Part shown: in pieces, positions 1-8,026 of the stretch
Layout of the letters: the number at the start of each line of letters is the position of its first letter
How positions within the stretch are numbered: position 1 is the stretch's first letter
Assembly (NCBI GenBank): GCA_015232025.1
Contig: JADGAL010000004.1
Span: forward strand, 1 to 37,246
DNA: 37,246 nucleotides
Direction of reading: 5' to 3'
Source of the DNA: Alphaproteobacteria bacterium
Lineage (GTDB): Bacteria; Pseudomonadota; Alphaproteobacteria; Rhodospirillales; Magnetospirillaceae
Notes under the pieces: generated by a model
What the model saw: only the letters and a program-made list of their open reading frames with translations
The model's database searches: none
Told to the model about the DNA's origin: nothing
Program-made: the position numbers and the translations under genes

Positions 1-1
1 G

Positions 2-115
2 GCCCGCCGGATGGCCGAGGAGACGGCCGAGACGATCCGCGAAAAGGCGGCCGAGGTGGCGCGCGAGGACGAGGACCGCACCGCCCGCGGCGGCTTGGGC
101 GGCAGCCTGCATTGA
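2..115 (+). CDS. C-terminal fragment of an unidentified protein
   Basis: An open frame enters from the left edge and stops at TGA 113-115, giving the last 37 residues. The readable part is Ala/Glu/Arg-rich and probably helical (MAEETAETIREKAAEVA), ending in a Gly-rich tail (GGLGGSLH). I do not recognise the family from this piece. It converges with the histidine kinase on the other strand, leaving about 45 bases between the two stops. Codon use fits the neighbours, but a chance frame in high-GC DNA cannot be excluded. Confidence 0.5.
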   Translation, partial: ARRMAEETAETIREKAAEVAREDEDRTARGGLGGSLH

Positions 116-159
116 GCGCCGGGCGGCGGGCGCGACGCCCGCCGCCTGGTCCCTTTCGT

Positions 160-2820
160 TCAGATCGCCGCCCGCCTCCGTTCGCGGCGCGCCAGATCGC
201 GCAGCAAGGCCATCAGGACGGGCGGATCGACGGGCTTGTGCAGCAGGCGGAAGCCGCTCTGCTGCGCTTGCTTGATGCGTTCGGCGCTGGTGTCTCCGGT
301 CAAGATCACGCAAGGCGCGGCGGCCCCGGTGGCGGTCAGGATGCGGCGCGCCGCGTCCAGCCCCGTCTGCCCGCCTTTCAGCCGGAAGTCGCTGAGCACG
401 AGGTCCGGCCGACGCCGCGCCAAGCCGCTCACCACCTCCTCGGCCGAGGCGCCCGAAACCACCGTGCAGCCCCACTGGGTGAGAAGAAGATCGAGGCCCT
501 CGCGCTGGCTGGGCTCGTTTTCGACCACCGCGACCAATAGTCCGACCAAGGCGGGGCTGTCGGTGGTCACCGGGGCGACGGGGGCCTGGATGGGGCCGGC
601 GGCGATCGGCACGTCGACGCAGAAGCACGAGCCGCGTCCGGGCACCGAGGCGACCTGGACCTGGTGTCCCAGCAGGCGGGCCATGCGGTCGACGATGGCC
701 AGTCCCAGCCCCAGGCCGCGCGCCTGGTCGCGCTCGGGATTCGAGACCTGGTAGAACTCCTGGAAGATGCTGTCCACCTCGTGGGGCTGGATGCCGATGC
801 CGCTGTCGACCACCATCAGCCGCAGCATGTTTCCGCGCCGCCGGGCGCCCAGCACGACGCCGCCGCGCCGCGTATAGCGGAGCGCGTTGCTCAGCAGGTT
901 GCCGAGCACGCGGCCCAGCAACACCGGGTCGCTGCGCACCGCGACGCTGCTTTTCACCACCGCGAGGCGCAGGTTCTTGGCGCGCGCCTGCAACGAGAAC
1001 TCGTCGCCCAGCCGGGTCAACAGATCGCCCACCGCGAATTCGGTCGGCTCGGCCTGCACGGTGCCGGCGTCCAGCCGGCCGACCTGGAGCAGCGCGTCGA
1101 GCAGGCCGTCGGCGGTCTTCATCGCCTCGCCCAGCTTCGCCGCGATATCGATGCTCTTGGGGTCGTCGAGGCGCTGGCGCAGGATGTGGAGGAACAGGTG
1201 CATCGCCTGGAGGGGCTGGCGCAGATCGTGGCTGGCCGCCGCGAAGAAGCGCGCCTTGGCCTCGGTCGCCCGCTCGGCGCTGGCCTTGGCGGCCTCGAGC
1301 GCCTTTTGGGTGCGGTGCGCGTGCATGTGCCGCCCCAGGATTTCGGCGGCCGCCGACAGGAAGGCGTTGTCGTCGCCGCCGCCATCGTCGAGCAGGAACA
1401 GCTCGATCTCGCCGACCGCGCGGCCATCGGCCAGCACCGGGCACGAGACCCGTCGTCCCAGGGCGCGGAAGCCGCCGCTCTCGAACACCTCGCCCTCCAC
1501 GGTGACCCGCGCTCCGGCGTCCTCGACGCCGCCGGCCGAGCGCGGCAGCAGATCGACGGCTTGGCGGCAGACCTGCCGCCAGCCCAGCGCGGGATCGGTC
1601 GACAGCTTGGACAGGGCGTAAAGGCCGTTGACCTCGCGCACCCGGCGGCTAAGGGTCAGGGTGCGCACCTTCAGGTTCTCTTCGACGTGGCCGCGAACCG
1701 CGGCCTCGTCCTCAAGCCGGGCGTTGCTGGCGGCCAGCGCCTCGGTCAGCAGGCGCTGGCGGCGATGGCGGCTTTCCCCTCCGGCCAGATAGGCGCAGAT
1801 TCCGGCGGTCATCACCAGTCCGGCCAGCGGCACCCAGGGCAGGAAGGGGCGCGGCGCGGCCAGCAGCTCGGGAAGCGGACGCGCGACCAGCGACCAGGTG
1901 CGTCCGGCCACCGCGATCGGCAGCGAAAGATGGGGACCGGCGAGGACCGCCGCCTTGGACAGCGGGGCGGGCGCCCGGACATGCAGCGCCGAAGGCTCGT
2001 AATGGAGCGCCCCGTCCGCGGCATCCTCGTCGTAGAGGTAAAGATCGACCGGGTAGGGCGCCGAACCCTCCAAGGCCTTGCGCACGATCAGCGAAATCCG
2101 GAACAGTCCGACCACATAGCCGCGCAGGCCCTCATCGCAGGTCGCCGCCTCGCCCGGCGCGTGAACCGGGCTGACCACCAGGACGCCGGTGCCCTCCTGC
2201 GCCAGGCGCAATTGGGGCGTGATGATGGCGCGATCCTCTTGGCACGCCTTGCGCAGCGCCTCGGCCCGCTTGGGATCGGAGGCGAGGTCCAGGCCCAGCA
2301 CCGCCTCGTTGCCGGCCAGCGGCTCGACTTGGGTGACCGGCAGGTAGCGCTCGCGGGTCGCGGCGGGCACCAGCCGGCCGGAATCGTCGAACTCGCGAAT
2401 TCTGAAGTCGCGGTACCCCATGGCCCGCATGCGCGCCTCGAACATCGGCCGCTCGTGATCGTGCAGGACCGAGATCCATTCCAGGACCTGCACCACCTCG
2501 GCGTCGCGCACCTGCTCGCGGGCGAAGGCGCGGAATTGGCCGCCGGTCAGGCCCGGCGTGACGGAGGCGTACGAATCGACGCCGCGGATGATCGACACGT
2601 CGCGGTTCAGGCGCTCGGCCAGCAGACTGGCGCGCTCGCCCACCTCCTGACCGAAGCGGGCGGTCTGTTCGCGCTGGTGCGCCCGCTCGAACAGGATCAT
2701 CGACCCCGCCGTCAGCAAAAGGCCGAGCAGGGCGATGATGGCGATTGGAGCGTAAGGCCCCGGCTTTCGTTTGGCGGACCACATGGGCAGATGCACCGGA
2801 CCACGACTGGGGGAGGTCAC
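160..2820 (-). CDS. CHASE-domain hybrid sensor histidine kinase with C-terminal receiver
   Basis: Inner-membrane hybrid kinase of 886 residues, starting at GTG 2820 (an in-frame ATG lies 12 codons further in). Domain order: membrane helix about 25-44; extracytoplasmic CHASE sensor about 70-250; second membrane helix about 326-347; coiled linker; HisKA with H-box SHDLRQPLQ, phospho-acceptor H531; HATPase_c with N-box NLLSNALRY (641-649), G1 DSGIGI and G2 GLGLGLAIV; receiver about 760-886 with D811 in LVLSDF and K862. The SHDLRQPLQ box is typical of kinases that carry a terminal receiver. CHASE usually senses small extracellular molecules; the ligand is unknown. The HPP gene ends 28 bases upstream on the same strand, so co-transcription is likely. 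No separate output regulator lies next to it. Confidence 0.93.
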   Translation of the reverse strand: MTSPSRGPVHLPMWSAKRKPGPYAPIAIIALLGLLLTAGSMILFERAHQREQTARFGQEVGERASLLAERLNRDVSIIRGVDSYASVTPGLTGGQFRAFAREQVRDAEVVQVLEWISVLHDHERPMFEARMRAMGYRDFRIREFDDSGRLVPAATRERYLPVTQVEPLAGNEAVLGLDLASDPKRAEALRKACQEDRAIITPQLRLAQEGTGVLVVSPVHAPGEAATCDEGLRGYVVGLFRISLIVRKALEGSAPYPVDLYLYDEDAADGALHYEPSALHVRAPAPLSKAAVLAGPHLSLPIAVAGRTWSLVARPLPELLAAPRPFLPWVPLAGLVMTAGICAYLAGGESRHRRQRLLTEALAASNARLEDEAAVRGHVEENLKVRTLTLSRRVREVNGLYALSKLSTDPALGWRQVCRQAVDLLPRSAGGVEDAGARVTVEGEVFESGGFRALGRRVSCPVLADGRAVGEIELFLLDDGGGDDNAFLSAAAEILGRHMHAHRTQKALEAAKASAERATEAKARFFAAASHDLRQPLQAMHLFLHILRQRLDDPKSIDIAAKLGEAMKTADGLLDALLQVGRLDAGTVQAEPTEFAVGDLLTRLGDEFSLQARAKNLRLAVVKSSVAVRSDPVLLGRVLGNLLSNALRYTRRGGVVLGARRRGNMLRLMVVDSGIGIQPHEVDSIFQEFYQVSNPERDQARGLGLGLAIVDRMARLLGHQVQVASVPGRGSCFCVDVPIAAGPIQAPVAPVTTDSPALVGLLVAVVENEPSQREGLDLLLTQWGCTVVSGASAEEVVSGLARRRPDLVLSDFRLKGGQTGLDAARRILTATGAAAPCVILTGDTSAERIKQAQQSGFRLLHKPVDPPVLMALLRDLARRERRRAAI

Positions 2821-2848
2821 CCACCATGGTGGTAGCGGCCTAGGCGGG

Positions 2849-3352
2849 TCAAATGCGATTCGGTGGCATTCGCAAGGGGTATGCGGTGCGCGGCGGCAAG
2901 CGATGGACCATGGTGGCGATCAGGACCAGCGCGACGCTGCCCACCAGGATCGGCGCCAGCACGAAGTCGACGCCGAAATGGCCGGGCAGGATCACCAGCG
3001 GATCGGCGCCGGCCGGCGGATGGGTCAACCGGGCGATCGCCATCAAGGTGATCACCAGGCCGACGGTCAGCGCCAGGCTGGCTGGCCCCTCGGGCAGCAG
3101 GGCGTCGGCGGCAACGCTGACCGAGGCGGCCAGCAAATGGCCACCGATCACGTTGGCGGGTTGCGACAGCGGGCTTTCGGGAACGCTGAACACCAGCACG
3201 CAGGTCGCTCCGAACGGGGCGATCAGCAAGGGGACGCCGGCCCATTCGCCCAGCAGCGCGACCGCCGCCAGCCCGACCAGGGCGCCCAGCCCCGCCTTGA
3301 GCGCGCGGCGGCGGCAGGGGGACGGCTGATGCCGCCGAAGGAAATGACGCAA
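2849..3352 (-). CDS. HPP family integral membrane protein
   Basis: Small polytopic inner-membrane protein (167 aa) with four predicted hydrophobic helices and the family signature THPPAGADP near residues 110-118. HPP proteins are found in bacteria and plants; plastid members have been linked to nitrite transport, but bacterial function is poorly defined. The start is a TTG at 3352 with GAGG seven bases upstream; no better start is in frame. It is divergent from the FNR-type regulators, and a TTGAC-N4-GTCAA site lies about 80 bases upstream of this start, so control by those regulators is plausible. The histidine kinase follows closely. Confidence 0.85.
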   Translation of the reverse strand: MRHFLRRHQPSPCRRRALKAGLGALVGLAAVALLGEWAGVPLLIAPFGATCVLVFSVPESPLSQPANVIGGHLLAASVSVAADALLPEGPASLALTVGLVITLMAIARLTHPPAGADPLVILPGHFGVDFVLAPILVGSVALVLIATMVHRLPPRTAYPLRMPPNRI

Positions 3353-3427
3353 CGCGCACCTCGCCCTGCTCGTGATTGCCGGATCGACCCGATCCTGTCA
3401 CTCTGTCGCAAAGGGAATGCGCCTCGT

Positions 3428-3441
3428 TTGACGGCGGTCAA
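3428..3441. promoter_or_regulatory. FNR/DNR-type operator (TTGAC-GGCG-GTCAA)
   Basis: Perfect inverted repeat of 5-bp arms and 4-bp spacer in the gap between the divergent HPP gene and the first FNR-type regulator. It matches the FNR/DNR/NnrR class (consensus TTGAT-N4-ATCAA or TTGAC variants). Its centre is 42 bases from the regulator ATG and about 82 from the HPP start. Activation at -41.5 would suit the HPP side (leader about 40 nt). On the regulator side it would overlap the promoter, suggesting autoregulation. Confidence 0.6.
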
Positions 3442-3476
3442 TTCCGGCCACAGGTAAGGGAGTTCGGTCGAAGGTC

Positions 3477-4178
3477 ATGCCGATAGCCTCGTATGGCGCG
3501 GAGATCGCGCTTCAATTGAGGATGGTCCCGCTGTTCGCCAGCGTCTCCACCCCCGATCTGGCCGCCTTGCTGGCCGATGCGGTGATCGAGGATCGGGAAG
3601 CCGGGACGGTTCTCTTGCGCGCGGGCGAGCCCGCCGATGCGTTTTTCGTGTTGCTCTCGGGCCATGTGAGGCTCACCGCCGAGACCGGCGGGCGGTCCGA
3701 CACCGTCGAAATCCTCGAGGCGCCGGCCCTGTTCGGCGAGGCGGCGGTGTTCGACCACGGTCCCAACCCGGTCGGCGCCGAAACGCTGGACGCGGCGCGC
3801 CTGCTGCGCGTTCCCGGCGCGGGCTTCCTGGCCCGCCTCGAGCCCCGCTTCGATCTGATCCTGTCGATGCTGGGCGGCATCTCGTTCCGGCTGCGCGTGC
3901 TGGTGCGCCAGATCGCCGAACTCAAGCTGAAGACCACCGCCCAGCGACTGGGCGGCTTCCTGCTGACCTTGACCGAGGCGTCGGATGGCAAGGTCGAGCT
4001 TCGCTTGCCCTACGACAAGCGGCTGGTCGCCGAAAAGCTGGGCATGAAGCCGGAAAGCCTGTCGCGCGCCCTGGCCCGCTTGGCGCCGGTCGGCGTCAAA
4101 AGCCGTCCCGACGGCATAGTCGCGGTGGCCGACGTGGCGCGGCTGCGTCGCTTCTCCCTCGAGGAGGATCTGGCCTGA
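3477..4178 (+). CDS. Crp/Fnr family transcriptional regulator (first of a tandem pair)
   Basis: A 233-aa regulator: cyclic-nucleotide-like beta-barrel about 18-125, long dimer helix about 130-150, winged helix-turn-helix about 175-220. The recognition helix KPESLSRALARL has the E-x2-S-R pattern that FNR uses to read TTGA half-sites. There are no cysteines, so it is not an oxygen-sensing Fe-S FNR. It resembles the DNR/NnrR branch, which often responds to NO through heme. The next regulator overlaps its stop by one base and shares a 34-bp identical recognition-helix segment, indicating a tandem duplication. An operator of matching type lies just upstream. Confidence 0.88.
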   Translation: MPIASYGAEIALQLRMVPLFASVSTPDLAALLADAVIEDREAGTVLLRAGEPADAFFVLLSGHVRLTAETGGRSDTVEILEAPALFGEAAVFDHGPNPVGAETLDAARLLRVPGAGFLARLEPRFDLILSMLGGISFRLRVLVRQIAELKLKTTAQRLGGFLLTLTEASDGKVELRLPYDKRLVAEKLGMKPESLSRALARLAPVGVKSRPDGIVAVADVARLRRFSLEEDLA

Positions 4179-4876
4179 TGCGCATGCTGTCTCCCGCCGA
4201 CGCGGCGGTGCTGTCCGCCACGCCGCTGTTCGCCGGCATCGCGAAGGACGACTTGGCCTTCCTGCTGGACGCCGCCTCGGAGATGGGCATGCCGGATGGC
4301 GGCTTGCTGTTCAGCCAGGGTGATCCGGCGGATCGCTTTTTCCTGGTGCTGGAGGGCCGCGTCAATCTGTTCGCGCTGACCGAGCGCGGCGATCAGACGG
4401 TGATCGAGGTTTTCGAAAAGGGCTTGACCTTCGCCGAGGCGGCGATCTTCTCGTCGGGCTCGTTCCCCCTCAACGCCGAGGCGACGCCCGGCACGCGGCT
4501 GTTGCGGATTCCGGCGGCGCCCTTCTTGCGAAGGCTGTCCGAGCGTCGGAAATTCGCGTTCGAGATGCTGGCCGGACTCAGCCGCTGGCAGCGCCACCTG
4601 CTGCGCGAGATCGGCGATCTGCGCAGCAAGTCCCCGGTTCAGCGGCTGGGCTCGTTCATCCTGTCGCTTACCGAGGCGACCGCCGAGGGCGAGGCGCGGC
4701 TGCGCTTGCCTCTCACCAAGGCGGTGCTGGCCAGCCGCATCGGCATCACGCCGGAAAGCCTGTCGCGCGCCCTGGCCCGCTTGAAGCCGGTCGGCGTCGG
4801 CGTGCGGGGCAGGGAGGTGGTGGTGGCCGATTTGACCGCGCTGCGCCAGTTCTGCCAGGGTTCGCTCGATTGTTGA
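4178..4876 (+). CDS. Crp/Fnr family transcriptional regulator (second of a tandem pair)
   Basis: Paralogue of the preceding gene (232 aa), starting at ATG 4178 inside its stop codon, with GAGGAGG at 4161-4167 as ribosome-binding site. Same architecture: effector beta-barrel, dimer helix, C-terminal winged HTH with recognition helix TPESLSRALARL. The residues reading the DNA are identical to the first copy, while the sensor domains have diverged considerably. The two proteins could therefore form heterodimers or give one operator two inputs. The only cysteines are in the extreme C-terminus, so no N-terminal Fe-S cluster is possible. A near-copy of the operator begins three bases after its stop. 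Confidence 0.88.
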   Translation: MRMLSPADAAVLSATPLFAGIAKDDLAFLLDAASEMGMPDGGLLFSQGDPADRFFLVLEGRVNLFALTERGDQTVIEVFEKGLTFAEAAIFSSGSFPLNAEATPGTRLLRIPAAPFLRRLSERRKFAFEMLAGLSRWQRHLLREIGDLRSKSPVQRLGSFILSLTEATAEGEARLRLPLTKAVLASRIGITPESLSRALARLKPVGVGVRGREVVVADLTALRQFCQGSLDC

Positions 4877-4879
4877 ACC

Positions 4880-4893
4880 TTAACAAAAGTCAA
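4880..4893. promoter_or_regulatory. FNR/DNR-type operator (TTAAC-AAAA-GTCAA)
   Basis: One mismatch from the perfect TTGAC-N4-GTCAA site upstream of the regulator pair. Its centre is about 60 bases before the DUF2249 start. A class II position (-41.5) would put transcription start near 4928 with a leader of about 19 nt. I see no convincing -10 in that position, so repression from a different start is also possible. Confidence 0.5.
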
Positions 4894-4946
4894 GGTACCT
4901 AGGCCCGAGATCGCGGCAAGGTCGCGACAGCACCTGGGAACCCGAG

Positions 4947-5513
4947 ATGAATCCGAATGACGCCCCACCCTCCTGGCTGAACACCGCCGACGTCGTCGCG
5001 ACGGTCGATGCCTGCGCCTTGCTGGCCGATGGCCGCGATCCCTTGGGCGCGGTGATCGACGCCGCGATGGCCGTTCCCGACGACGCGGTGCTCGCGGTCG
5101 AGGCGCCCTTCGACCCCATGCCCATGCGCCATGTCCTCCGCGGGATGGGATTTTCCTCGTTTTCGCAAGCCTTGGGCGGGGGACGCTGGCGGGTCAGCTT
5201 CCGCCGCGACGGCGGGCAAGCGGAACTGCCCGCCATGGCGCGCGACAATTGCCCGATGGCCGAGGTTGGCGCCCCGGTCTGGCGGACGGAGGGCGAGGTT
5301 CACATCGATGTGCGCGGACTGGCGGCGCCGCAACCCATGGTGTCGATCCTCAGGCTGCTCACGGTGCTGCCGCCGGGGCTGCCGGTGATCGTGCATCACG
5401 AGCGCGACCCCCTTTACCTCTATCCGGAACTGGCCGAGCGCGGCTGGGATTGGGCCGCCGAGTCGGGCGAACCCGGCGAGGTGCGCCTGCGCCTGACCCG
5501 GACGGTGTCCTGA
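4947..5513 (+). CDS. DUF2249 domain protein (two repeats)
   Basis: Cytoplasmic protein of 188 aa with two TusA-like DUF2249 modules: about 20-85 (EAPFDPMPMRHVLRGMGF) and about 105-188 (DVRGLAAPQPMVSILRLL, then LYPELAERGW). DUF2249 proteins are frequent in denitrification and NO-response clusters, often with hemerythrin and NnrS-like genes, but no reaction is established. It overlaps the next gene by one base (TGATG) and is the first gene of a three-gene operon behind the operator at 4880. The start was chosen because it opens directly after the promoter region; upstream Shine-Dalgarno is weak. Confidence 0.85.
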   Translation: MNPNDAPPSWLNTADVVATVDACALLADGRDPLGAVIDAAMAVPDDAVLAVEAPFDPMPMRHVLRGMGFSSFSQALGGGRWRVSFRRDGGQAELPAMARDNCPMAEVGAPVWRTEGEVHIDVRGLAAPQPMVSILRLLTVLPPGLPVIVHHERDPLYLYPELAERGWDWAAESGEPGEVRLRLTRTVS

Positions 5514-6808
5514 TGTTCGGCGGCTTCATGCTTGGCGCGCGCAGCCGGTTGCTGCCGCCATCGCTGCCCTTCGGCTTTTTCGGCGCGGCGGTGGCGTTCC
5601 ACGTCGCGGGCTGGGCGGCCCTGACCCTGTGGGGCGATGGCGCCATTGGCTTCCAGGGGGGATTGGGGCCGGCGCTGGGCGCTCTTCATCTGATCACCCT
5701 GGGCGTTCTGGTCAGCGCCGCGATGGGCGCCTCGTTCCAGCTTCTTCCGGTGGCGACCAAACGGCCGTTGCGTTCGCTGACGGCGGCGCGGGTGGTGATG
5801 GCCTGCCATGTGTTGGGCACGCCGGTGCTCGCCTGGGGTATGGTCGGCGGCGAGATCTGGGCGTTGCACGCCGGCGGCGCGCTGGTCGGCGTGGCGTTGT
5901 TCGTGTTCCTGCTGCTGCTCGCCGACAATTTGCGGCGGGTCGACGACCTGCCGCTGGTCACCGGCCATGCCTGGGTGGCGGTCGCCTCGCTGGCCGCCTT
6001 CACGGTGCTGGGATTGCTGCTCACCGCCGATTTCACGGCCGGCTTCCTGCCCGATCACGCCGCGGCCGGGGCGGCCCACGCGGTGGCGGCGGGCTTCGGC
6101 TTCATGGGCATGGTGATCTTCGCCTTCAGCCCGGTGCTGGTGCCGATGTTCGCCCTGTCGCCGCCGGTCGACGCGGCCCTGGGGCGTTGGTCCCTGCGTC
6201 TGGCGGCGCCGGCCCTGGCGCTTGGCGTGGCCGGGGCGCTGGTCGGCTGGGTGCCGCTGGTGGCGCTGGCCGGACTGCTCGGTCTGGGCGCGGCGGCGGC
6301 CCATCTGAAGTCGATGGCGCTGGTCATGAAGAGCCGCATGAAGCGCGACATGGGCGATTCCTTCGTGCTGATCCGCGGCGCCTGGGCCTGCCTGCCGGTC
6401 TCGCTGGCGCTGGGCCTCGCCTTCGCGCTGGACGTGGCGCCCCAGGTCAGCGGGCCGCTGTTCGGCTGGTTCCTGGTGTTCGGCTGGCTGCTAAGCTTCC
6501 TGATGGGCGTGCTGCAACGCATCCTGCCCTTCCTCGCCTCGATGCATTCGGTGCGGCCGGGGATCAAGCCGGTCCTGGTTTCGGCGCTGACCCTCGACTC
6601 GGCGGCGCGGGCGCATCTCGTTCTTCACTTCGCCGCGCTGGCGCTGGGCGCCGTGGCGCTGGCCGGTGGCTGGGGATGGCTGATGCGCCTCGCCGCCACG
6701 CTGGGCCTGACCGGCGCGCTGGCCTTCGCCCTGTTCGCCGTCGAGGTGTGGCGCAGGATGAACCTCCATCTCAGCCAATCCCCCCAAGTCCCGGAGAAAC
6801 AAGCATGA
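5513..6808 (+). CDS. NnrS-like / heme-copper-oxidase-subunit-I-like membrane protein
   Basis: A 431-aa inner-membrane protein with about 12 hydrophobic helices, translationally coupled to DUF2249 (ATG 5513 within TGATG). Histidines sit inside helices (FHVAGW, LHLITLGVL, CHVLGTP, HAVAAGFGFMGM), a pattern shared by heme/copper membrane proteins such as NnrS and cbb3-oxidase-like subunits. NnrS-type proteins relieve nitrosative stress, possibly by handling dinitrosyl or heme complexes. Context (FNR/DNR-type regulators, DUF2249, hemerythrin) supports an NO-related role. It is longer than a minimal NnrS; the exact subfamily is not certain. An upstream extension of the open frame to 5249 is read-through of DUF2249 coding sequence. 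Confidence 0.78.
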   Translation: MFGGFMLGARSRLLPPSLPFGFFGAAVAFHVAGWAALTLWGDGAIGFQGGLGPALGALHLITLGVLVSAAMGASFQLLPVATKRPLRSLTAARVVMACHVLGTPVLAWGMVGGEIWALHAGGALVGVALFVFLLLLADNLRRVDDLPLVTGHAWVAVASLAAFTVLGLLLTADFTAGFLPDHAAAGAAHAVAAGFGFMGMVIFAFSPVLVPMFALSPPVDAALGRWSLRLAAPALALGVAGALVGWVPLVALAGLLGLGAAAAHLKSMALVMKSRMKRDMGDSFVLIRGAWACLPVSLALGLAFALDVAPQVSGPLFGWFLVFGWLLSFLMGVLQRILPFLASMHSVRPGIKPVLVSALTLDSAARAHLVLHFAALALGAVALAGGWGWLMRLAATLGLTGALAFALFAVEVWRRMNLHLSQSPQVPEKQA

Positions 6809-7314
6809 TGCCCGCACAGACCAAGACAGGCGCTTTGCTCCACCGCGAGCATCTGGCGACCATTCGGTCGTTGCAGAACCTCGAGGCCTTCCTGGTCAAT
6901 CAGACCCAGAAGCGCGTTCCCGACGCCGCCAACGAGACCGTGCGGGCGATGCTCGACGAGATCATCGGCATGGTCGGCCGCGAGGTCGGCCGCCATTTCA
7001 GCTTCGAGGAGAACCACCTTTTCCCGCTGCTGGCCGAGCGCGGCGAGTCCGGCATCGGCGACTTTCTGATGAGCGAGCACCAGACCATCCTGCCGCTCGC
7101 CGAGGATTTGCGCGACCGCGCCCAGGCGGCCCGCGACGGCGGCTTCGACGCGGCGAGCTGGAAGGCCTTCCACGGCGTCGGCCTGGAACTGGTCGAGCGC
7201 GAAATCTTCCACATCCAGAAGGAGGAGATGGGTCTGTTGATGGCCATCTCGATGCTGCTCGACCCCGAGGCCGACGCCATCCTGGCCGTCAAATACGAAG
7301 AGGTGCTGGGCTGA
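6805..7314 (+). CDS. Hemerythrin HHE domain protein
   Basis: Cytoplasmic four-helix protein of 169 aa with candidate di-iron ligands in LLHREH (H13, H16), GRHFSFEENHLFP, MSEHQTIL and FHGVGLELVEREIFHIQKEE. This resembles bacterial single-domain hemerythrins and the YtfE/RIC class that act in repair or NO handling. The start is ATG 6805 (or the adjacent ATG 6808), with GGAG about eight bases before. It overlaps the membrane-protein stop by four bases, so it is third in the operon. A di-iron protein here fits nitrosative stress defence or iron-centre repair. Confidence 0.88.
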   Translation: MMPAQTKTGALLHREHLATIRSLQNLEAFLVNQTQKRVPDAANETVRAMLDEIIGMVGREVGRHFSFEENHLFPLLAERGESGIGDFLMSEHQTILPLAEDLRDRAQAARDGGFDAASWKAFHGVGLELVEREIFHIQKEEMGLLMAISMLLDPEADAILAVKYEEVLG

Positions 7315-7366
7315 GGCATTCCAGTCCGGTTGCGACGCGGGCCGCCGCCGTCCATAGTCGGCCTCC

Positions 7367-8026
7367 ATGACCCGCTTCGCGCCGCGCCTGGACATCCTTC
7401 CGCCAGCTCAACGCCGGCTGTGGGACGCGTTGTCCGCCGTCCCGCCGGAATTCGTCCTTTATGGCGGTACGGCGATCGCGCTGCATCTTGGGCATCGGCG
7501 GTCGGTCGATTTCGACTTCTTTGGCGAGGAAGGCTTCGATCGCGCCGTGTTGCAGGCGCGCGTCCACTTTCTCGCCGACGCGACGGTGGTTCGGGCCGAG
7601 CGGAACACGCTGGTCGTGACGATCGGGCGGGACGAACCCATCAACGTCTCGTTCTTCGGTGTGCCCAGGCTGCCTCGGCTGGCGCCATGTCACGTCGCGC
7701 CGGACAACGGCCTAAGGGTCGCGTCGCTTCTGGATCTCGCCGGGACCAAGGCATCGGTCGTGCAACTCCGCGCCGAGGCCAAGGATTACCTGGATCTGGA
7801 TGCCCTCGTGTTGGCCGGAGTCGATTTGTCGGCGGCCTTGGCGGCGGGGCGGGCGATCTACGGAAACGCCTTCAATCCGGAAGTCACCCTGAAGGCGCTC
7901 GCCTATTTCGAGGACGGTAACCTGGCATCCGTGCCGGACGAGGTGAAGCGGCGCTTGGCCGACGCGGTGCTCGCGGTCGACATCGACAAGCTGCCGTCGT
8001 TTGAGCCGATCCGGTGGGCGCCATGA
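7367..8026 (+). CDS. AbiEii/AbiGii-type nucleotidyltransferase (toxin-like)
   Basis: A 219-aa nucleotidyltransferase of the AbiEii/AbiGii class. The catalytic signature is YGGTAIALHLGHRRSVDFDFF (positions about 32-52), with the G-G motif and D-x-D metal ligands. Relatives such as AbiEii and MenT transfer nucleotides to tRNA or RNA and act as toxins in phage-defence toxin-antitoxin systems. There is no AbiEi-type winged-helix antitoxin. Instead the gene overlaps the next by four bases (ATGA), and that protein carries the small partner domain often found beside this short subfamily. Toxicity is inferred from family only. Confidence 0.83.
   Translation: MTRFAPRLDILPPAQRRLWDALSAVPPEFVLYGGTAIALHLGHRRSVDFDFFGEEGFDRAVLQARVHFLADATVVRAERNTLVVTIGRDEPINVSFFGVPRLPRLAPCHVAPDNGLRVASLLDLAGTKASVVQLRAEAKDYLDLDALVLAGVDLSAALAAGRAIYGNAFNPEVTLKALAYFEDGNLASVPDEVKRRLADAVLAVDIDKLPSFEPIRWAP

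Noticed and set aside
664-2835. 723-aa open frame on the plus strand opposite the histidine kinase
   Set aside because: Antisense shadow in high-GC DNA: no domain-like pattern, rich in R/A/G/Q/H, while the minus-strand frame has complete kinase motifs.
3477-4876. Tandem regulators as oxygen-sensing FNR
   Set aside because: No N-terminal cysteine cluster; only the DNA-reading helix is FNR-like, so they were called DNR/NnrR-like at most.
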